Source: Plectrocnemia conspersa (lineage: Eukaryota; Arthropoda; Insecta; Trichoptera; Polycentropodidae). Taken from it: DNA of 64,000 bases. The position numbers and the translations under genes are program-made. The number at the start of each line of letters is the position of its first letter. The stretch's first letter is position 1. Shown one piece after another: positions 25,490-37,594 of this stretch. The DNA lies in the NCBI GenBank assembly GCA_009617715.1, contig VTFK01000023.1, positions 1,302,001-1,366,000 of the forward strand, given 5' to 3'. The notes beneath the pieces are model-generated. The model was given only the letters and a program-made list of their open reading frames with translations, searched no databases and was not told the origin of the DNA.

Positions 25490-25530
25490 TACGTGATGAT
25501 CTTAATTTAATCTAATGTAAAAAACCAACT
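25490..25530 (+). mobile_element. Possible LINE 3' tail remnant
   Basis: GTGATGATCTTAATTTAATCTAA matches the terminal part of the hairpin-bearing LINE 3' end at 14.8 kb in about 20 of 23 positions. The left half of the hairpin is not recognisable, so this is a weak call. Confidence 0.35.
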
Positions 25531-26039
25531 TTGCCATAAAAATAAAAATATACCTTGACATGAAGATCTTCATTCGTTTGCAATGACAATCAATAAGGCA
25601 CAAGTATAATCATTCAAAATTTATTTATGACACGAATGCTTATCTCATAAATATTTTTTATATCACAATTACGAGCGGAGTATGAAAAAAACCTATATGT
25701 ACTGGGAGAAAAAAAATATTTAACAAAATACATAACATTGCATTTTAAATGCATGCGTTTGGAATTAACCTATATCCAATGTTTATTTCTATTTATATTA
25801 TTTTAATAGCTTTGTTTTTTACTGTTCTATGTTAATTTTTTACTATTATTATTTTAGTTGGTTGTTTAAATAAATAATTTTTTAATATTTGTACATTTTT
25901 TATTTACCTATCAGGCTGATTTGATTTGCGCTATATTTATGTATTTATTAATAAAATGGATAATTATAATATGTTCTAGTAATGATATGAAAATATAAAA
26001 TGTTGGAGTCATGTATATTGTTGACCCCGATGTTTATCT

Positions 26040-26320
26040 TTAATTTTTCCTCGAGTAAATTTATAACGTGCATTGTATTGTTTCAAATCGGTCATAAAAG
26101 TCGGGCGCCGTTGTTTTATTACGTCGTCGGTTTTAGGATGTATAACTTGCGCGACGTTTGATGTTTTACGCCGAGCTTAAATAGGTCGTTTGAGGGAATG
26201 ATGCCCTCGGAGCGAACTCATCCGCATACAAAGTTCGCCCGTATAAATCCGTGATTCGAACCAGGTGCGGTCGCGCACAACAACCAGATAATTTCGATTG
26301 GAATGACAATGTAGGAAAAC
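26040..26320. promoter_or_regulatory. Candidate regulatory island with TTTAT-type homeodomain words
   Basis: A compact island of raised GC. It contains TTTATAACG (about 26058), CATAAAAGTCG (about 26093) and TTTTATTACGTCG (about 26114) within about 70 bp. TTTAT(A/T)AC-like words resemble binding preferences of posterior Hox/Caudal-class homeodomains. The words are short and this is inference. The DNA between 25541 and 26039 and from 26321 to 28279 is AT-rich with no gene; hAT-like CAGGG words at 27256 and 27686 lack partners. Confidence 0.2.
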
Positions 26321-28279
26321 TAAACTAGGTTAAAGAAACGTAAAATTAGTCTAAGAGTGGGCTTTTAACTATCTTTGTATATGTCATTATATCAAGATCG
26401 ATTGGGTGATTCAGCTTAGAACCAGTGAATTAACCCTTTGAACGCGGAAATCGACTAAAGTCACCTAATTGTTTTTTTATCTCTTTACGCAAAAATCAGT
26501 AAAAAAAAATGCTTTTCAAAAAAAAAATTTTTTTTTGTGAATAAACATAAAATATTCTAAATAAATAAAAATTAAAAAATCAGAACATTTAAACACAGTA
26601 TTAAGGTAAAATTTGCATTTTTCAAAAAAATAACAATTAAATATTATTTTTAATTAACGCAGATAATTGCGAAAAAAGTAAAATGTACGTACTATGCATT
26701 TACATCCCACATTTTATTTAAAAAGTCTATGTAAAGTAAAATTAAACTTTAATTAGAAATAGAAAACGTATTTTAATTTTTAAATAGTTTAGTGACCTTT
26801 GGCCCAAACATATTACATATACTATATATGTGTGATTAAGTTAAATGTTATATCAAACTAACATTTTTAGATAAGCTAAGACAATATTGTAAATGTATTT
26901 TTTGCAAATAACACCAGTGCGGAAAACTACCAGGTAGATATTAGCCTAAAAATTATATTCTACCTATATTATTATGTGCACTTGTGCATATTTTGGATTA
27001 GACAAAGCATCCACTTAACGGACATTCAGAACCTGTTCAAATGATAAGTTCTGTTGCAAAAGTTTAGTAAAAAACAGTCAAATTTAATTATAATACATCT
27101 CTAATATTCGTAATTGTCTGTTACAGATAAAAGTGGGCGAGCACTAAGCTTCCCTCAGGCTGACCAAGTGTATAAAAACGGATACACGGTGCTTAAGTTT
27201 ATATTTGGAACTCGTTCTTGACAACATTATTAAGAACTTCCACCTGAGATCACCGACCAGGGCCGGCTGGGGTTTTGTAGGAACTCGGAAAAATATTATA
27301 TGCGGTACTCCACGAAAAAAAAGGTGTAATTAATGCACTAATATGATTTTAATAATTATTAAATCAAATATTTTAAAATATTCCAATTATATTTTTAATT
27401 TCATATTTATTAAAATTTTTAATTTCCAGTTATTACTAAAACTTTTTTTGTAATTAATTGCTCGATCACATAATCGAAATTCATATTTTTGCAACTTCAT
27501 GTTCAATTGATAGCATTGCAACTCCCTTTAACATTTTTTGTCGTATACTTAGTTTAAATAGTTTTTAATCAATTTTAATTAAGAAAAACTATGTTCAGCG
27601 GAAGCACAGGGTAATACATATTCCATATTATCTTTGGAAATTTATTTTAAGCAATCATAAAATATATTGCAACCATCAATATCTGAATCAGGGCTTCCAA
27701 ACTGGTTAAAACCAAAACCGAATAACCGGTTAATAAGTGGATGGGAAGAGATCAGTAATATATAATATATAGTTTTTAAAATCTATTAAAATATTTTATT
27801 TTAAATAAATAAACTGCAATACATATCTTTATAATTTCTAATTTTAATGTCATTTCATTTTTAGTAGTATTTTTTTATATTTTTTATTATAAAATTTTAA
27901 ATATATTTCCTGTGTGTATAAAATAATTGTCTTTTTCCTCTCAATAAATTTGTTTTTATTATATTTAATGTATTTTATTTTAAAACTTTTACACTTTATT
28001 TTATATATCTACTATGCAAAAAAAATAATGTGTGTATTATATGTTTTCAAATACTTTTTTTAGTGAATTATTATTTCTATTTTTTCTATCCATTAATACT
28101 ATATTTATAAGCAATGAAATTCATATTTTTTATATTGTGTAAAAACATAAAACACGTAATTTAACTGATTAAACTGTTTACATACTAAGAGTAAAAATTG
28201 CACAATATATTTTTATGATTATTTAACTTTAAATAACTGTTTTGATTGCTTTTCGATTTCGTCATTACGATATATATGA

Positions 28280-28435
28280 AGAGAAGCAAACTTACGGCAG
28301 AATGCCGTTTTCTACTTGAACTAGAAACCAAGAGAAAGCACCGCTCTATGATAGAAAGCAGCCGCTTCTCTCTTCACATCAACCCTGTCCAGTTACGTTT
28401 TCTGGAATCCAAAGCATAACCCATTTCGGAAAAGA
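28280..28435 (-). repeat. Interspersed repeat, family Q, copy
   Basis: Matches the plus-oriented copy at 41.75 kb in reverse: GCAGCCGCTTCTCTCTTC here against GAAGAGAGAAGCGGCTGC there, and CCCTGTCCAGTTACG against GTAGTTGGACCAGGG. It also matches 25.3 kb through TGGAATCCA and TTTCGGAAAAG. Confidence 0.8.
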
Positions 28436-28674
28436 CACAGATATTATGAATTGATGTTTACACAAACATAACTATAAAAACTATACGTAGACGTCAATTA
28501 AATATCAGTTTAAAACTGAATAATTTTAAATTGAATCAAAATAAGCACGAGTCAGAAAAAAAATATCTATTTATTTTAGATTAGTTAACTTTTTAATTTT
28601 TCCCATTTTTAAATGGATAGAATATTAGTAAAACATTATTTTTTAGCATAGCAATGTGTGTATCAGTTTGGTTT

Positions 28675-28975
28675 AAATAATGGATTTTTTGTCTCAAATA
28701 TTTGCAGAGAAACAGCGTTTTAGCGGCCTGGTTAAAAGAAACAAAAGAGAATAGAATAAAAAAATAATTGTAAAAACGAAATCTATTCTGAACGACACAA
28801 ATACCTGTAAAAGTTAACCCAAATCGCAAATAATGGATTTTTTGTCTCAAATATTTGCAGAAAAACAGCGTTTTAGCAGCCTGGTTAAAAGTAACAAAAG
28901 AGAATAGAATAAAAAAATAATTGTTAAAACGAGATCTATTGTGAACGACACAAATATATGTAAAAGTAAATACCA
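28675..28975 (+). repeat. Family P, two tandem units of about 155 bp
   Basis: AATGGATTTTTTGTCTCAAA occurs at about 28678 and again at about 28832, each followed by an ATTTGCAGA.AAACAGCG block, a GCCTGGTTAAAAG block and a GAACGACACAAATA block. The units differ by only a few bases, so the duplication is young relative to the copy at 18.0 kb. A 127-codon frame on the minus strand spans both units and simply repeats itself; no domain is recognised. Confidence 0.92.
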
Positions 28976-29429
28976 AAAACTGTTCACTAGTTTAAAACAT
29001 AGTAAGTTGTCAAGCTTATGCAGCTAAAAACAAAAGTATGGCCTTGTTCGTAGCAACGTATGTTTTAAATAGCGTTCGGTAAGATAAAAAGAGAAGTTAC
29101 TACTAAAATTAATTACAAGCTAATTAATGGCGATATTAATGACCAAAATATGACGAACCAGTGTGAGGTTAAAACATATAGATGTTCATAAAAAATTAGT
29201 GAAGTGAAAGAAAATGTTTTCTGTACAATTTTTAGATGAAATAATAGTCTATTGCCTGTGTTGTGAAATATATATATATAATATATAAATAGAGATGTTC
29301 TATATATATTGTAAGTCAATGCTTTGTATAATTTCTTATTTTTTGACTCCTAACCATTTTTATTTATAGAGAAACTATAGATAAAAATAAATAAATTCAT
29401 ATTGAGCGAAAACCGAATCCTTTGACACT

Positions 29430-30055
29430 GATTCAAGTTACTCAAATACTACACCTAATTGCCTTGTGACATAAGACGTCTTTCTCGAGCACCTCAAAGC
29501 CTTAATCGAATTCGTCCAATCTCATTCGGCGTTGGCTCGTCACCGGCGAATATTCAACGTCGAATATCATCACTAATCTCGATCGTACCCTAAAAACGTC
29601 GAACCTGCCGGTTGTCTAAAACATAAGTTTTCAATTTGGTAGCTAACAGTAACGAGTCACTCTCTGAGAGCCGAGGCCATACGTTCTGGGCTCAAAGGGT
29701 GTATACGCCACTGGCTATATACACAAAGCCTCAATTCGTGTCGCACACATACACATGCACACACTCACACATATGTATATAGAGAGAGGATGTTTGGGTA
29801 TATATACGCAAAGCTGGTTCCGACGTTACCAACGCTGAGTCGTTGGTAACCTGCTTTGAAACCCGAGGGAGGCACGGGCGGACCAGAGGGGAGGCTGTGG
29901 AGGGCTCAGACGTGATAAACATTTTATCAAAGTGGACCATTAATTATTTATGGCCGTTCAGGTGTTCGGAAAGCGTTGGATGTATTTCGCACCAAAGTCG
30001 TGCGTGTGAGCTACCTGTTTATGTTCACATGTGTGTACATATATAGACTGTTACA
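29430..30055. other. Mixed-composition island with CA-rich tract
   Basis: Raised GC between about 29430 and 30055, with a CACA-rich microsatellite-like tract at 29743-29772. Two overlapping frames of about 68 codons on opposite strands near 29.73-30.05 kb show no domain. Possible regulatory DNA. The part from 28976 to 29429 is AT-rich and empty. Confidence 0.25.
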
Positions 30056-30059
30056 GGGA

Positions 30060-30450
30060 ATTGTATTAACAGAAAAAATATATTTTCACTAGCATTTCAG
30101 TAAAATTATATCGGAAAATATTTTTTGTGTGCCGAATCATCCGCACATTGAATAAATACAGTTTCACTGATATTGATCAGTGAAATTAAAAATCAATTGT
30201 TTAATATATTTTAGCCGGTCTAGTTTGTACAAAAATATTAATACTAGTGAAAAAAACACATTCACTGTAATAGTTGCGAAACGTCCATTTGCTGTACAAA
30301 CCCAAACCTAAATTAATTAAGCAAATCCAACATGAGACTAACTAACTATAGATGTTGAGCTTTCATTACATTAAGTTTGGGTTTGTCAAATTGAGTTTCA
30401 TAGACATTTTAGAGCATCATATAATTTCATTAGCGCCTATAAGTATGTTT
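30060..30450. repeat. Foldback-type interspersed repeat, family V, copy 1
   Basis: Shares AGTTGCGAAACGTCCAT and CAAACCCAAACCTAAA with 60370-60415. The segment GACATTTTAGAGCATCAT near 30409 is the inverted counterpart of ATGCTGCTCTAAAATGTG at 60.33 kb. It also contains a 10-bp-stem hairpin TTTCACTGAT...ATCAGTGAAA near 30162. The AAACCCAAAC / GTTTGGGTTT pair (30300, 30376) makes the copy partly palindromic. Confidence 0.7.
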
Positions 30451-30639
30451 TCACTAATAGAAATATCTACGGTAAAAATGTAGTCAGGTATGATTTTACT
30501 AAGATTATATTTATACTAGAAAAAAATACAAACTTCCCTAAAAACTATGTATTATCAGAATGTATGGAATATGCAATAACCGTTTAATTATTAAAAAAGT
30601 TTGTCATTTTGTAAATTGGAATTAATTAACAATATATTA

Positions 30640-30990
30640 TAATTTAAATAAATACTGCATCCCCGGTAGCAAGATTGAGGGGGGCGCCATAACGAAGTTG
30701 GTAATAATCCATATTCAAACAACATATTTGATTTTGACAGGAATCATATGACATTATATGTAAACTATGATAACCATAGCTTAATAAAATAATAGTTAAA
30801 AAATTATATTTCATAGTATTTTTTAAAATGACATGCATTTTTCTGAGCAAATTCAATTGGAAACAAAAGCCCCCTCTGCCCTCCAATGACATTCCTGCTA
30901 AATGGTGGCAAAAGTCTTCCAAGAAAAACATACAACATAATAAATCCATCAATGCACCGGCTCACACCACAGCACATGTGATTTATTTTT
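30640..30990 (-). repeat. Interspersed repeat, family W, copy 1
   Basis: On the minus strand from about 30990 it reads ACATGTGCTG, GTGTGAGCCGGTGCATTG, AGACTTTTGCCACCATTT, GTCATTGGAGG, then a CAGAAAAATGCATGTCATTT block and ATACTATGAAAT. This matches 61100-61300 block by block. The 102-codon minus-strand frame here is a by-product of the repeat. Unlike the 61-kb copy, it lacks the extra MITE-arm-like piece. Confidence 0.85.
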
Positions 30991-31065
30991 GTTTTGTTTT
31001 ATTAGATCAAACCTAAATGATCTATTTTTATTTTTCAGTTTTTACTAAGGGGGGGGGAGGGAAAG

Positions 31066-31127
31066 TAATAAAGAATATTATTAATAAAATAAACGTTTGT
31101 TTATTTTAGTAATAATATTCTTTATTA
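31066..31127. repeat. Hairpin with 28-bp arms
   Basis: 31066-31093 and 31100-31127 are reverse complements with a single mismatch (TAATAAAGAATATTATTA at the outer part), around a 6-nt centre. It sits just right of a G-homopolymer (31050-31058) and the W repeat. Confidence 0.9.
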
Positions 31128-32534
31128 GTGTTTTTAAATTTAATTCGAACCTTTTTTATCTACCATTCGTTAATTTTCTAAATATATACTAGTTATGTAT
31201 ATTATTATGAAATAAGGAAGCATTTCTTTATTTTTTAAGCAAATCGTAGTAAAATGGTTTAACAGCGCTGGTGGGACCAGAGGTTCTCCTATAAAGTTTT
31301 CCTCTGGGAATATCCTTCGCCGAATTTCGGAATCACTAATAACGGGAGAGCTAATGCCAATATGCCAGTTTACCCGTCGAATATGTATGCATAAAATAGT
31401 CCTATAATCTTATTGTAAAATGGCAACTCTGTGAGATTATTACACGTAACGAATTAAATAAATAATTTAGAAATACTAACATGCTTATTATGAATTAATT
31501 TATTGACTTAAGCTGTTGTTTTAGGATTATTTAATCTAACAAATTATAATAATATAAAAGTTTTTTAATATATTGTAATATAATTTTAAACTACACTTTT
31601 TAACTAAAATAATAAAAGTTATGATATAATTTATAATCCTTATTATATAACAAATTCAACGAATAGTAATAAATTCGAAGTACATACTGATTCACGCAAA
31701 CCGCTCCCTTTGGCGTCGTAACTACGTGGCGTAGTTAGTTATTTCAGATTATATTTAACATTGAGATAGAAATTACAGTTTTTTGATGTAAATTCGTAAT
31801 CTTAGTAAGTATTACATTACTTTAATGTGTTTTATACTTTTATTTCCATGAAAATAATATTATTCAAATTTGGATTTGTGCCGCATAAATATAAGATAGG
31901 ATAAGACATAATCAGGTCAACTTAAATTATCATAGTTCTATAAAATACATATAATTTAAAGCTAGAATTGATAATTATGTAATTTTTTTTAATAAATTTA
32001 AAAACAATTTGTAATGACTGATAAATATATATGTAATGCGGGGCTGAGATTATTTTTAATTTTATCACGTCATAATAATTATTGTTTATAATTTTGATAA
32101 AATAAAATTATAATTAAGAATAACCGAAATTATTAATTTTATAATTAAATATAAAAGTAAATAATTAATTGAAAATACTAATAATGATAATTATTTAATA
32201 AATATCAATAATAAAATTAAATCTCTAATAAAATTAATAGTTCATTTTTTTTTAGATTATTAAGCAATTAATATTTTACACCATTGCGAAAAAAAATCAG
32301 ATCTAATTTAAAAAATAGTCTATTTATAATCTATAGTTGAGATCTATCAATCGAAAATAATTGGGTTGTCTAACTGTCAGTAACATTCCATTGATATAAA
32401 GTGGTTATTACATTATTTCTATAAATAACTGGTGAGCCTTTTCATAAAATATCACAAATTAGGCATTATGTTTAATTATTATGCTTACAGTAACCGTCGA
32501 AATAATCAATGGATAGCAAACGGTAAGAAAAAGT
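31128..32534. other. AT-rich DNA, nothing recognised
   Basis: AT-rich apart from a short balanced patch at 31255-31390. A palindromic word (AACTACGTGGCGTAGTTAGTT, near 31721-31741) resembles a decayed hAT terminus but has no partner. A 64-codon frame begins at 32432 and runs into repeat T without a domain. Confidence 0.4.
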
Positions 32535-33060
32535 ACAAATATTTGTTATATCCAACTGTTCGAATATCGAATAGTAAATTAGAAAATATTCGTAAAATTA
32601 TAAAAAAATCAGAAAATATAGTTTAAATAATAAGCACTATGTTATAAAAAAACAGTAAACAGTATCAAGATTTTAAGTTTGAAAATAATGATTCTTTTAA
32701 AGTCTCAAACTTTGAATTTTATTTATATTCACTGCGAAAAACATTACAATTTAGTTTGCTCAAAAAATACTACCATAATAAATAAATAATTTAGACAGAC
32801 ATATTATTTGTATTGATTTAAAAGAGATAAAAAATAGCAGCCATTTAAAAAGTTTATAGTTGCATAATATTAACTTTGAAATATGAGTAGTTTTTGGAAT
32901 TTCGGCAATAACAAAGTGTATTTTTTTAATTATTTTGTTTGTTGGTTATTAATTGTTATGGTAATTTCTGTTATAAATAACATAAAGAAAAGAAAATAAA
33001 ATTCGTAAAACAATAAAGAAGCAATTGGGCTGTAAATATCGCTGCAGTACATAATCTATT
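32535..33060 (+). repeat. Diverged interspersed repeat, family T, copy 2
   Basis: Second copy of the repeat at 2285-2780, with the same landmark order. It lacks the inverted-repeat structure that flanks copy 1 on its left. It lies close to the left of a family U copy, but family U at 13.6 kb has no T copy beside it, so the two are separate units. Confidence 0.65.
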
Positions 33061-33224
33061 TAAAAAAAGACTAAATTTCATTATCAGCCATTGATAAAGT
33101 CCAGAGATAATTAAGTGTTTTTTTTTCCCTTAATTATATTGTTTGTCAGCGATTCGCTGGTATATGTATTACCAGGACTTTTTGTCATGTAAAGTGGTAT
33201 AACGGTGTTCAAGCACCTTCTTTA

Positions 33225-33895
33225 ACAGATTTTTAATGTTTAATAAACATTACAATCTGCAGAACATTTCATTTCTTTATTTTTACCTAAAAAAGTTTAA
33301 AAATGTAAGAAAAATTCGGTTACTTTACAATAGACCAAAACAGTAACAGAAAATATGGAAATATTGGTATGATATGATGCTATGTAAAGTATGGATACAA
33401 AATATGGAAAGATAAGAAGCTACAATTTAATTTACGACTATTTTGCAATAATACGTATTTAAATAAGTAAAAATCAAATAAAGAACATCTAAACTAAATT
33501 TTGACCAATAGGAGAGCGCAAAAAACAATTATCTCTTCTCAGAAGTCAAAAATCCACGTCAAAAGCAATAAAATCGTGCCGTCGCCATCGCAGTGGGAAC
33601 GCTCGTTGCCGAGCGTTCCCACTGCGACGGCGCCAACACGATTTTATTGCTTTTTACGTGAATATTTTGCCTTCTGAGAAGTGATAATGGTTTTTGCGCC
33701 CTCCTATTGACCAAAATTCAGTTTGAATACACTTTGATCAATAAATTTAGAAATAAATTAATTTCATAAATAATTTGTTATGCTGGCATAGGAAAAGCTG
33801 CTTTAAATTTCATATAAATGATATTTGAATACCCTTTTTTTTAGTAAAACGCTTGACAAGAATTGAGTTCCACTACATTTTTTGCTAAAAAAAGC
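33225..33895 (+). repeat. Composite interspersed repeat, family U, copy 2
   Basis: Full-length relative of 13590-14168, carrying a complete palindromic MITE in its middle (33470-33755). Left part: AACAGAAAATATGGAAAT, GATACAAAATATGGAAAG; right part: TAGTAAAACGCTTGA and AAAAAAGCCCTG. The MITE must have been present before these two copies separated, or it is part of the family. Confidence 0.9.
33470..33755. mobile_element. Palindromic MITE, complete
   Basis: A near-perfect palindrome. The left arm (core from 33491) and right arm (core to 33724) share TTTTGACCAATAGGAG, GCGCAAAAAACAATTATC, TTCTCAGAAG, CACGT.AAAAGCAATAAAA and CGCAGTGGGAACGCTCG, around a 4-nt TTGC centre. Weaker pairing continues about 20-30 bp further out. 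There is no coding capacity. Other copies: half at 13866, complete at 60.6 kb, arm pieces at 60.93, 61.17 and 61.34 kb. No target duplication could be fixed. Confidence 0.93.
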
Positions 33896-35339
33896 CCTGT
33901 GTATAACTATTATAGATAACATAAGGGTAGAAAGAAAAGTTTCGCAAAACCAAAAAAGGACACACTTAGGTTATAGATAGATAAAAAAATAACTATATGC
34001 GTTGTTTTAATATAAAAAAGTGCTTTAAGAAAATTAATTTTCTAAGAATATTTCACTGCAAATATAAACGAATACTTAAACAATAGTTAAACAAATTATA
34101 AATCAACGAATTAACTTAAGAACCAGCGAATATATTTGGTATTCGATAATTTTAATATTTTGATTGTAGTCCTTACTAATTGTAAATTCTAATCTGTAAG
34201 TGACACTAGTTAAAGATTTAACTAAATAAAATAATTTATTCAAATTTTTTGAAAATTGGATAATTTTTAATCAAAATGACTATCTGCGTTGTTCGTATGC
34301 AAAAGACTCAAAATAATAAATATCGGTGTTTTAAGAGTTAAAAGTTTAAAAATAAAAAAATTCGTTCACTAAAAGTATGAACGAATAGTTGGACAAATAA
34401 TCAAATAAAGAATAGCTAAAGTATTATATTTACGGATTAGAGTTTCCACACTTTATTTGCGTTAACACAGTCACTTTGAGAGCTATCCATTTCATAGTTA
34501 TTTTGAATTTAGAAAGAGATACGCCTCTGTTAGCTCTAAAGCACACGATATGGATATGCGTTTAATATCACTAAAAATTTTAATTTCTAAAAATGTGTTC
34601 AAAAAATAAAACAAAGTATATCGAACGTATTTACGTGTCGTGTGTTTTAGAGTTAATAGTAGAAGCGTAAACCCAAACTTGCCATCTCTTTTTAAATTAT
34701 GAATAATGTCGAAGTCTATAGCTCTCGAACTGATTGTGTTAACGCAAATATAGTATAGACGTGATGTAAAAAAAAGTTATAATACACATAATTAGCTTGT
34801 AAAAAAATTACATCTCTATTGAAAAAAATCTTTTGCTTGAAACTAATATGTAAATGAATCAAATAAGTAATACGTATCATATAATATTTTAATAAAAAAT
34901 AAAAATGTATTATAAACGTATAAAAAAGTAAAATTAACTGTATTTTATAACGAAAAATTTATATTCATAAAAAAGCAGCGTTTTTGTTGAAATTTTAAAC
35001 TTAATTGAAAATAAAGAACATTTTTGTCATATTGTCAGGACCACCCAAAATCGTCGCGAGATGTCATAAAACTAATAGATGCGACTTTTGAATTTACTTT
35101 GGCCTTTCTAAACAAAAGGGAACTATCTAGCAGCTATGCATCTCTGCGTCGAGATTGATTAACGGGATCTATAGTGGCGATGCAAATAAAACCCTAAAAA
35201 ACAGTTAGCTTCTGATATTGTCACAAAACCCCTGATCGAAATTTTTAATTCAATTTTTTCAGAGCGTAAATGTTGATGTTAGATTTAAACAGTTTCGAAC
35301 ACATGTTCCAATGGTGCAAACAGTTCTATAATATATGTT
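33896..35339. other. AT-rich DNA, nothing recognised
   Basis: No open frames of note and no matches to the families described. A balanced patch at 35040-35220 has no recognisable content. Confidence 0.45.
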
Positions 35340-35640
35340 TTAGAAAAACAGCATAATTTCGCCTAAATCATCATGAGACTCTGTCTTTCCTTGATGAAAT
35401 ATATGAGTAAGAACGTTGCCAAATCACTTCACTTATATGCAAAACTTTTCCAGATGAAAGTTAAAGATTTCAATCAAAATCGCACCAAGCAGAGCTACGC
35501 CAAATTGACCAAGATAAAAGAGAAAAGCTTTGCACTTCGTTTGTCCGATCTAGTCCAACCATGTAATCAGTATGAAACTTCAAGAGTTAAACCCGATCTT
35601 TGGAACGACCGGTTACTACAGACGTCGGTGAAATCAATAC
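35340..35640 (-). repeat. Family Q copy with weak P-like segment
   Basis: 35480-35620 carries the Q landmarks (TCCGATCTAGTCCAACCA, AAGAGTTAAACCCGATC, TTTGGAAC). 35341-35366 resembles the P core (AGAAAAACAGCATAATTTCGCCT). A 90-codon plus-strand frame (35373-35645) overlaps the repeat; because the other Q copies do not keep it open, it is unlikely to be a gene. Confidence 0.65.
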
Positions 35641-35939
35641 CATGATTAATAGTGACAGCTATTTGATGAAACGTGAGATTGGTTAGGCATTAAAGACTAC
35701 TGTAACTCTGTTAAGAAGCTCTTAATTAATAAATAAAAAATGGTGAAAATTATTTTCAAGTAAGTTTTTTTTATTTAAAAAATAGTTACATATATAGGGA
35801 CAGTTGTTAATTAATTCTTGTTGAAGATAATATGTCTATTTCTTTGAAATTAACACAATACAGTCAAGAGCTGTGTACTGTATTGTCAAGAGAAATTTTC
35901 AAGCATTCGCAGAAAAACCATTTATTTTTCACACAAACG

Positions 35940-36500
35940 TGATCAACTCGCAAGTAAAACAAGGCCGCTCAGCTCTAGCAATATCGGCTACGAGGGGGTT
36001 GGTCTGAGTGTTTAATTTCGTCCTCGTTTGAGTATATATGCACGTGTATACTACATACAAGGTTTGGGAAGTAATTTTAGTCTATACACAACACAGAGAG
36101 AGGGAGATAGAGATGGAGTAGTGGAGGAATCTCGCGGAGTCATGGTTTCCTCGGGGCCATCTCCATGCCTGCGGAAGGCATGCGGGACGGGTGTGTACCA
36201 AATTTAAAGCGTTTCAGCCGGCATTAGTGGTTCTAAGACCTATCTACATGTAATTACAAGACACATACACACACGAGGAGGAATTTAGCTCGAGGCGATA
36301 GCGTCGAAATTCGCCGCTGGAACGCGATATAAATGAAATTTTTCGCGGCTTGTGTGTTTGAAGCTTTTGGGAAAAAATAAAGTGCGAGATAAGTTTTAAA
36401 TACGTTGTTCAATAATATCATATTTACGTGTACGGCTTGCAAAACACTAAGTGATATTCAGTTTAACCCACTTGTTTCTTTTGTGAAATTGAAACGAGTG
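35940..36500. other. Mixed-composition island with GA tract
   Basis: Raised GC with GAGAGAGGGAGATAGAGATGG near 36095 and a pyrimidine/purine strand bias. No supportable coding frame. Possibly regulatory. 36501-37590 returns to AT-rich DNA with only a small island near 36.71-36.74 kb and 37.25-37.33 kb. Confidence 0.25.
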
Positions 36501-37594
36501 GGAGCAGTACGATAACGCAATGCTGTGCTTATTAAATTAAAACAATCAGAGTCGAAACCCATATGAATACGCGATATGTTACAATATGTTTATAGTATAT
36601 ATTACATGTTCACGTTTAAAACGTACCTGGTTCAGTCAAATCTAATGTATATGTGCATTAAATCGGAAGCAATGATAATGTGTATGTATTATAAAAGGAA
36701 AAACTCACTTTTCGGCCTCGGAGCCCGTCGACGGGAATACAAAATTTGAAGATTTCATTACGAAGACTGTTTTATGATTGTTTATCTAGATTAATCAATG
36801 TCATATTATAATTATTACACACATTATGTATATATCTCATTTTCATAGTTTAAACATACCTAGTTAATTTGCAATCCGAATATTTATATTCAGTCAAATC
36901 AAACAACGCACTTAACAAATTAATGAAAATTATTACTGTCGCATAGCAACATTATTGAAACTGTTGTCACGTTTTTGTCGGCCATCTTGTTTATATTTGA
37001 ATGCCTTTTTTCATTGGTCGAAACAATAGAATTTTAATTATATTTAAAAAAGCTTTATCAATAACTGCAAAAAAGTCGTTAATTCTGCAGAATTACTCTG
37101 CTATGGTATTGAGAAATATTATTTATTAATAATATGTATAAAATGCTAATAGCTTATATATGTATTGTTTGACATCTGACGCAAACGTCGTCGTTAATAA
37201 GGCATTCAAAATATTTACCTTTTAATTAACAAGCACTTTGTTGCAATTTTTTTCCTCCCCGGGAGCATTATCATTAATTCACAAAGGCTCGAGTCTCTCC
37301 CCTGACTGTCTCGATATTACTTATTCGGACGTTTTCTTTTAATTTAATAATAAATTAAATGTCTTCACTTAAAGCCACTTCACCGATTTCATTGAGGGTG
37401 AAAAGCTCTTCCTGGATGTTAACGTTAAATAAAAAATCGATACATTTATTTATCTAGAAAAGTGATTGGTGATTATATGTAGCAATTAACAATATGTATA
37501 ATATATAAAAGTGAGTTGAACTAATTTTAATTATTGTTTTTTTATAAGTTGATGAAAAATATATCAGTCTTAATGAGAATGGCAATTTTTTTTG

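Noticed and set aside
26210..26285. Possible tRNA gene (B-box-like GGTTCGAATCAC on the minus strand)
   Set aside because: No A box at the right distance and no acceptor-stem pairing.
27250..27330. CAGGGCCGGCTGGGG as a hAT terminus
   Set aside because: No inverted partner and no 8-bp target duplication found; the similar word at 56828 also lacks a partner.
28593..28976. 127-codon minus-strand frame with an internal repeat
   Set aside because: It is produced by the tandem duplication of non-coding family P; the older P copy at 18.0 kb does not keep the frame.
30644..30952. 102-codon minus-strand frame
   Set aside because: It lies in repeat family W; the homologous copy at 61.1-61.3 kb does not preserve it.
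31715..31745. AACTACGTGGCGTAGTTAGTT as a hAT end
   Set aside because: The word is a short palindrome; no CAGTGGC start with flanking duplication and no GC-rich interior.
35373..35645. 90-codon plus-strand frame
   Set aside because: It overlaps a family Q repeat and other Q copies have stops in this frame.
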